Assembly (NCBI GenBank): GCA_036570545.1
Contig: DATCXZ010000107.1
Span: forward strand, 1-7,140
Reading direction: 5' to 3'
Length of the DNA: 7,140 bases
From: Pelagibius sp036570545
GTDB taxonomy: Bacteria; Pseudomonadota; Alphaproteobacteria; Kiloniellales; Kiloniellaceae
The notes beneath the pieces were generated by a model. It searched no databases, was not told where the DNA came from, and saw nothing but the letters and a program-made list of their open reading frames with translations. Position numbers and translations under genes: made by a program. This document shows positions 1-7,140 of this stretch, piece by piece (the stretch's first letter is position 1; each line of letters opens with the position of its first letter).

Positions 1-103
1 GAACGCGGCCCGCGACCTCGCCGACCTGGTCTGCGGCATCACCAACGGTAACGGCCGCACGGCATCGGACAGCGATGCGCGCGACAAGGAGGCAGCGGCA
101 TGA
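1..103 (+). CDS. murG: MurG C-terminal end (partial): UDP-GlcNAc:lipid I GlcNAc transferase
   Basis: This is the last 33 codons of a gene that enters from the left, with its TGA at 101-103. The visible peptide begins NAARDLADLVCGI and ends in a short polar, Ala-rich tail (DARDKEAAA). The 'AARxLADLV' helix is typical of the extreme C-terminus of MurG, the membrane-associated enzyme that adds GlcNAc to lipid I to make lipid II. No catalytic motif is inside the window. The assignment rests on this short helix plus position: murG directly precedes murC in most dcw clusters, and the stop overlaps the murC start as ATGA (100-103). The first base belongs to a split codon. The fragment is too short to judge whether the protein is intact. 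Confidence 0.8.
   Translation, partial: NAARDLADLVCGITNGNGRTASDSDARDKEAAA
86..92 (+). promoter_or_regulatory. Shine-Dalgarno sequence of murC
   Basis: AAGGAGG lies inside the 3' end of murG, 7 bases before the ATG at 100. It is a near-perfect anti-16S match and supports that start over the internal ATG at 127, which would cut into the N-terminal Rossmann strand. Confidence 0.8.
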
Positions 104-1542
104 GGGGTCTGCCTCTCGATCTCGGCATGATTCACTTCGTCGGCATCGGCGGCATCGGCATGAGCGGCATTGCCGAGGTGCTGGCCAACCTGGGGTACCA
201 GGTGCAGGGCAGCGACATGTCCGAGAACGCCAACGTCCAGCGCCTGCGCAAGCTCGGCGTGAAAGTCGCCGTCGGCCACAGGGCCGAGAACCTGGGCGAG
301 GCCCAGGTCGTGGTCGTGTCGTCGGCGATCAAAGCCGGCAATCCCGAGGTCGATACCGCGCGCCAGCGCTTCATCCCCATCGTGCGCCGCGCCGAGATGC
401 TGGGCGAGCTGATGCGCCTCAAATGGTCGATCGCCGTCGGCGGCACCCACGGCAAGACCACAACCACCTCCATGGTGGCGACCCTGCTGGACGGTGCCGG
501 GCTCGACCCCACCGTTATCAACGGCGGCATCATCAACGCCTACGGAACGAATGCGCGCCTCGGCGCCGGCGACTGGATGGTCGTCGAGGCCGACGAGAGC
601 GACGGCAGCTTCCTGAAGCTGCCGGCCACCATCGCGGTGGTTACCAACATCGACCCCGAGCACATGGAGTTCTACGGCAGCGAGGAAGCGCTCCACCGCG
701 CCTTCGAGACCTTTGTCGAGAACATCCCCTTCTACGGCTTCGCCGTGCTCTGCATCGACCACCCGGCGGTGCAGAAGCTAATCGGCCGCGTAGAGCACCG
801 CCGCATCGTCACCTACGGCGTCAGCGCACAGGCCGACTACCGCGCCGAGAACATCCGCGTCGACAACGGCGGCCTCGCCTTCGATGTCGAGGTGACCGAC
901 CGCAGCGGCACCCATGCCGCGCGCCTGGATGGCCTGCACCTGCCGATGCTCGGACGCCACAACGCGCTGAACGCCATCGCCGCCATCGCGGTGGCGCGCG
1001 AGATGGGCCTGGAGGAGGCCGGCATCCGCAAGGCGCTCGCCAACTTCGGCGGCGTGAAGCGCCGCTTCACCCGTACCGGCGAGGCCGGCAGTATCGCCGT
1101 CATCGACGACTACGGCCACCATCCGGTGGAAATCGCCGCTGTGCTGGCCGCCGCACGCCAGGCCGGCAGCGGCCGCGTTATCGCCGTGGTGCAGCCGCAT
1201 CGCTACTCTCGCTTGCACGACCTCTTCGAGCAATTCTGCACCTGCTTCAACGAGGCCGACACGGTGATCGTCGCCGACGTCTATGCCGCCGGCGAGCAGC
1301 CGATCGAGGGGGTCGATCGCGACCACCTGGTCGAGGCCTTGCGCGCCCGCGGACACCGCCACGTGCTGGCGCTGCCGGGGCCGGAACAACTTCCCGGCAT
1401 GGTCATGGAACTGGCGCAGCCCGGCGACCTCGTGGTCTGCCTCGGCGCCGGCAACATCACCGCCTGGGCCAACGCGCTGCCCGGCGAGCTGCAGGCGCTG
1501 CTCGATGCCGGCGGCGGCCAGGGCAGCGGGGGAAGGCGATGA
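100..1542 (+). CDS. murC: MurC, UDP-N-acetylmuramate--L-alanine ligase
   Basis: MurC is a cytoplasmic ATP-dependent ligase that adds L-Ala to UDP-MurNAc, the first amino acid of the peptidoglycan stem. The 480-residue protein has the three Mur ligase domains. The N-terminal UDP-binding Rossmann fold shows GIGGIGMSG at residues 15-23. The central ATPase domain has the P-loop GGTHGKTTTTS at 114-124 (Lys119, Thr120), EADESDGSF at 163-171, TNIDPEH at 182-188 and LGRHNALN at 284-291. The C-terminal domain has GGVKRRF at 317-323, DDYGHHPVEI at 336-345 and QPHRYSR at 365-371. DDYGHHP and QPHRYSR together separate MurC from MurD, MurE and MurF. The length is normal for the family. The N-terminus MRGLPLDLGMIHFVG matches the usual alphaproteobacterial form, which supports the ATG at 100. 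It overlaps murG and murB by 4 bases each. No motif is missing. Confidence 0.98.
   Translation: MRGLPLDLGMIHFVGIGGIGMSGIAEVLANLGYQVQGSDMSENANVQRLRKLGVKVAVGHRAENLGEAQVVVVSSAIKAGNPEVDTARQRFIPIVRRAEMLGELMRLKWSIAVGGTHGKTTTTSMVATLLDGAGLDPTVINGGIINAYGTNARLGAGDWMVVEADESDGSFLKLPATIAVVTNIDPEHMEFYGSEEALHRAFETFVENIPFYGFAVLCIDHPAVQKLIGRVEHRRIVTYGVSAQADYRAENIRVDNGGLAFDVEVTDRSGTHAARLDGLHLPMLGRHNALNAIAAIAVAREMGLEEAGIRKALANFGGVKRRFTRTGEAGSIAVIDDYGHHPVEIAAVLAAARQAGSGRVIAVVQPHRYSRLHDLFEQFCTCFNEADTVIVADVYAAGEQPIEGVDRDHLVEALRARGHRHVLALPGPEQLPGMVMELAQPGDLVVCLGAGNITAWANALPGELQALLDAGGGQGSGGRR
1531..1536 (+). promoter_or_regulatory. Purine-rich ribosome-binding region of murB, start ambiguous
   Basis: GGAAGG, within a purine run from 1528, lies only 2 bases before the ATG at 1539 and 11 bases before a second in-frame ATG at 1548. 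A GAGG at 1541-1544 lies 3 bases before 1548. Neither spacing is ideal. The 1539 start is preferred because its ATGA overlap with the murC stop repeats the pattern at the two neighbouring junctions. Confidence 0.45.
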
Positions 1543-2474
1543 GGGCCATGACTGCCGAGCACCGCACCCCCCTCATCGACCGCTTGCCCGCCGTGCGCGG
1601 GCGGCTGACCGAAAACGCGCCGTTGGCCGGCGTCACCTGGTTCCGCGTCGGCGGCCCGGCCGAGGTCATGTTCCGCCCGGCCGACCGCGACGACCTGCTT
1701 GCCTTCCTGGAGGCCAAGCCGGCCGACGTGCCGGTCACCGTGCTGGGCGTCGCCTCCAACGTGCTGATCCGCGACGGCGGCCTGCCCGGCGTCACGCTGC
1801 GCCTCGGGCGCGGCTTTGCCGACATCGTTGCGGACGGCAACGACATCCTCTGTGGCGCTGCCGCGCTCGACATCAACGTGGCGACGGCGGCCAGGGTCGC
1901 CGGCATCGCTGGACTCGAGTTCCTCTCCGGCGTGCCCGGCACCATCGGGGGCGCGGTGCGCATGAACGCCGGCGCCTATGGCCGCGAGACCAAGGACGTC
2001 CTGATCTGGGCCGAAGCCGCCGATCCCCGCGGCAAGGTGCACCGCCTGAGCAACACCGAACTGAAGTTCACGTACCGGCGCTCGGCGCTGCCGGAGGACT
2101 GGATCTGTCTCGGCGCGCGGCTTGCCGGCACCTCGGGCGATCCGGCGGAGATCGAGGCGCGCATGAAGGAGATCCAGGGCCAGCGCGCCGACAGCCAGCC
2201 GATCCGCAGCCGCACCGGCGGCAGCACCTTCAAAAACCCGCCGGGCCATAAGGCCTGGCAGCTCATCGACGCTGCCGGCTGCCGCGGGCTCACCATCGGC
2301 GGGGCCATGGTGTCGGACAAGCACTGCAATTTCCTGATCAACACCGGGACGGCGACCGCCGCCGACCTGGAGAACCTCGGCGAGGAGGTGCGCCGTCGCG
2401 TGAAGGCAAGCGCCGGCATCACGCTCGAATGGGAGATCAAGCGGCTCGGCGTTCCGGCGGGAGGCGCTGCATGA
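1539..2474 (+). CDS. murB: MurB, UDP-N-acetylenolpyruvoylglucosamine reductase (type II)
   Basis: MurB is a cytoplasmic FAD enzyme that uses NADPH to reduce UDP-GlcNAc-enolpyruvate to UDP-MurNAc, the substrate of MurC. The protein has 311 residues. FAD-binding motifs are visible: FRVGGPAEV at 35-43, ASNVLIRDGG at 72-81 and LSGVPGTIGGAVRMNAGAYG at 129-148. The C-terminal substrate domain has YRRS at 179-182 (Arg180 in the catalytic Arg position) and TGGSTFKNPPG at 226-236, with Ser229 as the expected proton donor to the flavin-reduced intermediate. LEWEIKRLG at 296-304 holds the expected catalytic Glu299. The short spacing between these motifs fits the type II (S. aureus-like) enzyme, which lacks the extra tyrosine loop of E. 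coli MurB. The start could also be the ATG at 1548 (three residues shorter). The gene overlaps murC and ddl by 4 bases each. The open frame continues far upstream of the start, but that part is an out-of-frame reading of murC. Confidence 0.97.
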   Translation: MRAMTAEHRTPLIDRLPAVRGRLTENAPLAGVTWFRVGGPAEVMFRPADRDDLLAFLEAKPADVPVTVLGVASNVLIRDGGLPGVTLRLGRGFADIVADGNDILCGAAALDINVATAARVAGIAGLEFLSGVPGTIGGAVRMNAGAYGRETKDVLIWAEAADPRGKVHRLSNTELKFTYRRSALPEDWICLGARLAGTSGDPAEIEARMKEIQGQRADSQPIRSRTGGSTFKNPPGHKAWQLIDAAGCRGLTIGGAMVSDKHCNFLINTGTATAADLENLGEEVRRRVKASAGITLEWEIKRLGVPAGGAA

Positions 2475-3403
2475 GCCGGCGCATCGCGGTGCTGAAGGGC
2501 GGCCTCTCGGCCGAGCGCGAGGTGTCGCTGGACTCCGGGTACGCCTGCGCGCAGGCGCTGCGCGAGAAGGGCTACACGGTGAGCGAGATCGACGTCAGCC
2601 GCGACCTCGGCGCGCTGGTGAAGGCGCTGACGCCGAAGCCGGACGCGGTCTTCAACGCGCTGCACGGCCGCTGGGGCGAGGACGGCTGCATCCAGGGCCT
2701 CCTCGAGCTGCTGAAGGTGCCCTACACCCATTCCGGCGTTCTCGCCTCGGCACTGGCAATGGACAAGCAGATGGCAAAGACCGTGGTCGCCACCGCCGGC
2801 GTCACCAGCCCCGAGGGCGTGGTCATCAAGGCGAAGGACCTCACCGCCCGCGATCCCATGCCACGGCCCTACGTGGTGAAGCCGGTGCGCGAGGGCTCGA
2901 GCGTCGGCGTTCGTATCGTGCGCGAAGGCGACAACCAGCCGCCGATCGCCGTGCACGGCTGGCAGCCGGAGCAGGAGCTGCTGGTCGAGCCTTACATCGC
3001 CGGGCGCGAGCTGACCGTCGGCGTGATGGACGACAAGGCTCTCGCGGTCACCGAGATTCGGCCGATCGGCGAAGGGTTCTACGACTACGACGCCAAGTAC
3101 TCGCACGACACCAAGGTCGCCGCCGTCCACGTGCTGCCGGCCGAAGTGCCGCCGGCAATCTACGAACAGGCGATGGCAGCCTCGCTGGCCGCCCACCAGG
3201 CGCTCGGCTGCCGGGGCGTCAGCCGATCCGATTTTCGCTACGACGACACCCGTGGCGCGCCCGGGCGACTCTATTACCTGGAGACCAACACTCAGCCAGG
3301 CATGACTTCGACCAGCCTGGTCCCCGAGCAGGCCCGCTACCTGGGCATGTCCTTTCCCGATCTCTGTGCCTGGATGGTGGAGCACGCCGCATGCGATTCC
3401 TGA
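2471..3403 (+). CDS. ddl: Ddl, D-alanine--D-alanine ligase
   Basis: Ddl is a cytoplasmic ATP-grasp enzyme that joins two D-Ala to make the dipeptide added by MurF. The protein has 310 residues, a normal length for DdlB-type enzymes. The N-terminal motif GGLSAERE is at 10-17, with Glu15 expected to hold the first D-Ala. HGRWGEDG is at 65-72. The ATP-grasp core has KPVREGSSVG at 137-146 (Lys137, Ser143), the omega-loop YDYDAKY at 204-210, SRSDF at 251-255 and LETNTQPGMTS at 270-280. Asp254, Glu271 and Asn273 are the expected Mg2+ ligands. Tyr210 in the omega loop is the residue found in D-Ala:D-Ala ligases, where VanA-type D-Ala:D-Lac ligases carry Phe, so a normal vancomycin-sensitive dipeptide product is inferred. 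GGGAGG at 2459-2464 stands 6 bases before the ATG. The start overlaps the murB stop by 4 bases, and the last 13 bases overlap ftsQ. Confidence 0.97.
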   Translation: MSRRIAVLKGGLSAEREVSLDSGYACAQALREKGYTVSEIDVSRDLGALVKALTPKPDAVFNALHGRWGEDGCIQGLLELLKVPYTHSGVLASALAMDKQMAKTVVATAGVTSPEGVVIKAKDLTARDPMPRPYVVKPVREGSSVGVRIVREGDNQPPIAVHGWQPEQELLVEPYIAGRELTVGVMDDKALAVTEIRPIGEGFYDYDAKYSHDTKVAAVHVLPAEVPPAIYEQAMAASLAAHQALGCRGVSRSDFRYDDTRGAPGRLYYLETNTQPGMTSTSLVPEQARYLGMSFPDLCAWMVEHAACDS

Positions 3404-4284
3404 ACCCCTTTAGCCGGTCGTCCGGCAGCGGCAAGCGCGCGGCGCGCGGCGGCAGCAAGCGCAAGGTCAGGAAGTCGACCCGGCGGCGCGCCGGCATCAA
3501 TTGGCGGCTGGTACGCCGCGCGGTGCCGGCCGGCGCCCTCGTGGCGGCCGTCGGCGGCTTCTACTGGCTCTATCAGGACGGCTGGTTCGGCCGCCAAGCG
3601 GAGGCGTTGCAGCTCACGGCACTCGATGGCACGGCGCGGCTCGGCCTGCGCATCGAGGAGGTGCTGGTCGAAGGTCGTGCGCGCACCGAGGCCGAGGAGA
3701 TCCTTGCCCGTCTAGGCCTGGAGACCGGCAGGCCGATCCTGGCAGTCGACCCCGAGGCAGCGCGCATCGCGCTGGAAGAGCTGCCGTGGGTGCGCGCTGC
3801 CAGTGTCGAGCGTCAGCTCCCCGACACCCTCTATATCCGCCTCGCCGAGCGCGAGCCGCTGGCGCTCTGGCAGGAGCAGGGCGTCATCCAGGTCATCGAC
3901 CGCGACGGCGCCGTGATTCCCGGCGTCGAGCCGCGGCGCTACGCCCACCTGCCGCTGGTGGTGGGCTCCGACGCGCCTGCCCATGCGGCGATGCTGATCG
4001 CGGTGATGAACAGCGAGCCGGAGCTGCGCGAGCGCGTGACCGCGGCGGTGCGGGTTGGCGGGCGGCGCTGGAACATCCAGATCGAGGGTCGCATCGACGT
4101 GCGCCTGCCGGAGGCCGATGCCGCCGGCGCCTGGGCGCAGCTCGCCCGCATCGAGCGCCAGCAGGGCCTGCTGTCACGCGACGTCCTGATCGTCGACCTG
4201 CGCCTGCCGGACCGCCTGGTGGTGCGCACCGATCCGGACAGCGGCCCGCTGGCCGAAGAGGAAATCAGAGGGGAGAGCACGTGA
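3391..4284 (+). CDS. ftsQ: FtsQ, bitopic divisome assembly protein
   Basis: FtsQ is an inner-membrane protein that recruits the FtsB/FtsL complex and later divisome proteins. The 297-residue protein has a strongly basic cytoplasmic tail (about residues 9-43, rich in Arg, Lys, Ser and Gly) and one hydrophobic segment at about 44-61 (AVPAGALVAAVGGFYWLY). A periplasmic POTRA domain follows at about 87-155, ending in the typical ELPWVRAASVERQLPDTL and IRLAEREPLALWQ segments (130-161). The FtsQ-type beta domain runs to about 283. The positive charges before the membrane segment predict an N-in, C-out topology. TGGAG at 3378-3382, inside ddl, lies 8 bases before the ATG and supports this start. The gene overlaps the ddl 3' end by 13 bases in another frame. 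Sequence conservation in FtsQ is low as usual, so the call rests on architecture, the POTRA motifs and position between ddl and ftsA. Confidence 0.95.
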   Translation: MRFLNPFSRSSGSGKRAARGGSKRKVRKSTRRRAGINWRLVRRAVPAGALVAAVGGFYWLYQDGWFGRQAEALQLTALDGTARLGLRIEEVLVEGRARTEAEEILARLGLETGRPILAVDPEAARIALEELPWVRAASVERQLPDTLYIRLAEREPLALWQEQGVIQVIDRDGAVIPGVEPRRYAHLPLVVGSDAPAHAAMLIAVMNSEPELRERVTAAVRVGGRRWNIQIEGRIDVRLPEADAAGAWAQLARIERQQGLLSRDVLIVDLRLPDRLVVRTDPDSGPLAEEEIRGEST

Positions 4285-4334
4285 TGCGCCGCTCCGCACC
4301 GCACAGCCAAGCAGGAGACATCAGCGCCACATGA
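4284..4334 (+). CDS. Possible 16-codon leader/coupling mini-ORF between ftsQ and ftsA
   Basis: An ATG at 4284 shares its A with the ftsQ stop (TGATG). It opens a frame reading MRRSAPHSQAGDISAT, whose TGA at 4332-4334 overlaps the ftsA ATG as ATGA. A strong purine-rich Shine-Dalgarno-like stretch, GAGGGGAG at 4268-4275, stands 8 bases before this ATG and 5 bases before an in-frame GTG at 4281. It is the best ribosome-binding site in this junction, better placed than anything in front of ftsA. The mini-ORF may therefore carry ribosomes from ftsQ to ftsA. The peptide resembles nothing I recognise, and a short open frame can arise by chance. The function is inference only. Confidence 0.3.
   Translation: MRRSAPHSQAGDISAT
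4313..4317 (+). promoter_or_regulatory. Weakly spaced ribosome-binding site of ftsA
   Basis: AGGAG lies 13 bases before the ftsA ATG at 4331, longer than the usual 5-9. A second purine run, GAGGAAAGG at 4333-4341, sits 4 bases before an in-frame GTG at 4346, which would give an FtsA shorter by 5 residues. Weak initiation at 4331 would suit a protein needed in far fewer copies than FtsZ. This is inferred from spacing only. Confidence 0.4.
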
Positions 4335-5596
4335 GGAAAGGTCTGGTGAAAAGCGGCCTCGCCGCCGCTCTGGATATCGGCAGCAGCAAAGTCTGCTGCT
4401 TCATCGCGCGCGCCGACGGCGCGGCGATGCCCCGCGTCGTGGGTATCGGCCAGCAGGCAAGCCGCGGCATCAAGAGCGGCGCCATCGTGGACCTCGAGCA
4501 GGCGGAGATCTCCGTGCTCAATGCGGTCCACGCTGCCGAGCAGATGGCCGGCGAGACCATCGACCGCGTGGTGGTGAATCTCTCCGGCGGCTACCCCGCC
4601 TCCTCCATGGTCGGCGTCGAGGTGTCGCTGAACGGTCACGAGGTCGGCGAAGCCGACCTGCGCCGGGCGCTGGCCTACGGCCACCAGACCCAGTTGCAGC
4701 GCCAGGACGACGACTACGGCCGGCAGATGATCCATTCGATCCCGACCGGCTATTCGATCGACGGCAACCGCGGCATCCGGGACCCGCGCGGCATGTTCGG
4801 CGACCAACTGGGCGTCCACATGCACATCATCACCGCCTCGGCGGGCGCGGTGCGCAACGTCAGCACCTGCATCCAGCGCTGCCACCTGGAGCCGGCCGCC
4901 TTCGTGGTGTCGCCCTACGCTTCCGGCCTCGCCTCGCTGGTCGACGACGAGCTGGAGCTGGGCGCCACCGTGATCGACATGGGCGGCGGCGCCACCACCA
5001 TCGCGGTATTCTACGAGCACAACGTCATCTTCACCGACGTCATCCCCGTCGGCGGCAACCACGTCACCAGCGACATCGCCCGCGGGCTATCGACGCCGCT
5101 CGTTCACGCCGAGCGCATGAAGACGCTTTACGGCCACGTCATCACCGCGCCGACCGACGAGCGCGAGCTGATCGACGTGCCGCAGGTCGGCGAAGACGAC
5201 TCCTCGCACTCGCAGCAGATCCCGCGCTCCCTTCTGGTCGGCATCATCCAGCCGAGGGTGGAGGAGACGCTGGAGCTGGTGCGCTCGCGGCTCGAGCTCA
5301 GCGGCTTCGACAAGGTAGCCGGGCGCCGGGTGGTGCTGACGGGCGGCGCCTGTCAGCTCCCGGGCACGCGCGAGCTGGCCTCGACCGTGCTCGACAAGCA
5401 GGTGCGCATCGGCCGTCCCACTCAGGTGACCGGCCTGGCCGAGGCGACAGCGGGACCGGCCTACGCGACCTGCGCAGGCCTTCTGAACTACGCCGTCACC
5501 GCGGAGGTGGCGGTGCCCAGCGAGGCGGCCCCGGCCGAGCGGGAGATGGGCGGCCTGGTCGGCCGCCTGGGACACTGGTTGCGAGAACACTTTTGA
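4331..5596 (+). CDS. ftsA: FtsA, actin-like membrane tether of the Z ring
   Basis: FtsA is a cytoplasmic actin-family ATPase that binds the FtsZ C-terminal peptide and anchors the Z ring to the inner membrane. The protein has 421 residues, the usual length. The phosphate-1 motif LDIGSSKV is at 14-21. The SHS2/1C subdomain specific to FtsA lies at about 76-155 (it begins IDRVVVNLSGGYPASSMVGV). The phosphate-2 motif IDMGGGATTI is at 215-224, and the adenosine motif VLTGGACQLPG at 335-345. The last 16 residues, MGGLVGRLGHWLREHF, form an amphipathic helix ending in the classic W-L-R-x-x-F membrane-targeting sequence. Upstream codons in this frame contain no alternative ATG, GTG or TTG back to the ftsQ stop. 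GTG 4346 is a possible shorter start. A 46-base gap separates it from ftsQ and a 97-base gap from ftsZ. All motifs are intact. Confidence 0.97.
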   Translation: MRKGLVKSGLAAALDIGSSKVCCFIARADGAAMPRVVGIGQQASRGIKSGAIVDLEQAEISVLNAVHAAEQMAGETIDRVVVNLSGGYPASSMVGVEVSLNGHEVGEADLRRALAYGHQTQLQRQDDDYGRQMIHSIPTGYSIDGNRGIRDPRGMFGDQLGVHMHIITASAGAVRNVSTCIQRCHLEPAAFVVSPYASGLASLVDDELELGATVIDMGGGATTIAVFYEHNVIFTDVIPVGGNHVTSDIARGLSTPLVHAERMKTLYGHVITAPTDERELIDVPQVGEDDSSHSQQIPRSLLVGIIQPRVEETLELVRSRLELSGFDKVAGRRVVLTGGACQLPGTRELASTVLDKQVRIGRPTQVTGLAEATAGPAYATCAGLLNYAVTAEVAVPSEAAPAEREMGGLVGRLGHWLREHF

Positions 5597-5613
5597 GGGG
5601 GCTGTTAACGGAC

Positions 5614-5632
5614 GTTCCGGCCGCATCGGAAC
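5614..5632 (+). repeat. Inverted repeat 1 in the ftsA-ftsZ gap
   Basis: GTTCCG at 5614-5619 and CGGAAC at 5627-5632 are perfect complements around a 7-base loop. A G.U pair could add a seventh step. It starts 17 bases after the ftsA stop. No T-run follows, so it does not look like an intrinsic terminator. It could be an RNA hairpin or a small dyad operator. Confidence 0.4.
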
Positions 5633-5638
5633 AGCGGG

Positions 5639-5655
5639 GGCCGGCACAGCCGGTC
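5639..5655 (+). repeat. Inverted repeat 2 in the ftsA-ftsZ gap
   Basis: CCGGC at 5641-5645 and GCCGG at 5649-5653 pair around an ACA loop. One G.U and one further G-C pair extend the stem to seven steps. It is the most GC-rich hairpin in the gap. The bases after it (AGGGAATTCTTTAGG) contain no continuous T-run, so termination of the ftsZ-bearing message here is unlikely. Protection of the downstream message from 3'-5' decay or a control role is possible but unproven. Confidence 0.45.
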
Positions 5656-5663
5656 AGGGAATT

Positions 5664-5678
5664 CTTTAGGGTCTAAGG
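5664..5678 (+). repeat. Small inverted repeat next to the ftsZ ribosome-binding site
   Basis: CTTTAG at 5664-5669 and CTAAGG at 5673-5678 pair around a GGT loop with one G.U step. It ends 5 bases before the ftsZ Shine-Dalgarno. The stem is weak and lies in the only AT-richer island of the gap, so it may be chance. The same island could hold a -10 element, but I cannot identify a convincing -35/-10 pair. Confidence 0.25.
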
Positions 5679-5683
5679 CGACT

Positions 5684-5688
5684 GGAGG
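5684..5688 (+). promoter_or_regulatory. Shine-Dalgarno sequence of ftsZ
   Basis: GGAGG lies 5 bases before the ATG at 5694. This is a strong and well-spaced site, in contrast to that of ftsA, and fits the much higher level of FtsZ needed in cells. Confidence 0.8.
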
Positions 5689-5693
5689 CAGAT

Positions 5694-7140
<1,447 letters not shown>

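Noticed and set aside
75..1538. Upstream extension of the murB frame through murC, as a possible MurC-region fusion
   Set aside because: The 488 codons before the MurB start are an Arg-rich out-of-frame reading of murC. MurB begins at 1539 (or 1548), where family similarity starts.
1976..3385. 469-codon open frame on the - strand opposite murB and ddl
   Set aside because: It spans two well-identified genes, has low-complexity composition, shows no motif and has no sensible ribosome-binding context. It is an antisense shadow.
3501..4283. Open + strand frame overlapping ftsQ that runs into the mini-ORF
   Set aside because: It is Arg/Ala/Gly/Pro-rich out-of-frame translation of ftsQ with no motif. 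Only its last 16 codons, after the ftsQ stop, lie outside a real gene and are reported separately.
5639..5672. Intrinsic terminator between ftsA and ftsZ
   Set aside because: The GC-rich hairpin at 5639-5655 is not followed by a run of T; only TTCTTT broken by other bases appears about 7 bases later.

Overview
This window is a segment of the division and cell wall (dcw) cluster of a high-GC Gram-negative bacterium, most likely an alphaproteobacterium. Three things point there: the gene order murG-murC-murB-ddl-ftsQ-ftsA-ftsZ, with murB between murC and ddl; the MurC N-terminus and the MurB 'TGGSTFKNP' and 'AAGCRGL' segments, which resemble those of alphaproteobacteria; and an FtsZ with a long, low-complexity C-terminal linker. 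A Rhodospirillales-like source fits, but the genus cannot be fixed from sequence reading alone. All genes are on the + strand and codon use is strongly GC3-biased throughout. I see no mobile element, tRNA, CRISPR array or sign of transfer.

Layout. Bases 1-103 hold the last 33 codons of murG. Then follow murC (100-1542), murB (1539-2474), ddl (2471-3403), ftsQ (3391-4284), ftsA (4331-5596) and the 5' part of ftsZ (5694 to the window end, still open). murG/murC, murC/murB and murB/ddl each overlap by 4 bases (ATGA), and ddl/ftsQ by 13 bases. This implies one polycistronic message with translational coupling. Only two gaps break the pattern. A 46-base gap between ftsQ and ftsA carries a possible 16-codon mini-ORF that overlaps the stop of ftsQ and the start of ftsA. 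A 97-base gap between ftsA and ftsZ carries three consecutive small inverted repeats and a good ftsZ ribosome-binding site.

How the genes work together. MurG makes lipid II at the membrane. MurB and MurC supply UDP-MurNAc and UDP-MurNAc-L-Ala for the cytoplasmic precursor pathway, and Ddl supplies the D-Ala-D-Ala dipeptide added at the MurF step. FtsQ is the bitopic divisome scaffold protein, FtsA the actin-like membrane tether, and FtsZ the tubulin-like GTPase forming the Z ring. All visible catalytic and binding motifs are intact, so the genes look functional.

The window is conventional. I found no undescribed system. The points worth a second look are both gaps around ftsA, the choice of start codons for murB and ftsA, and the long FtsZ linker, whose C-terminal peptide lies beyond the window.
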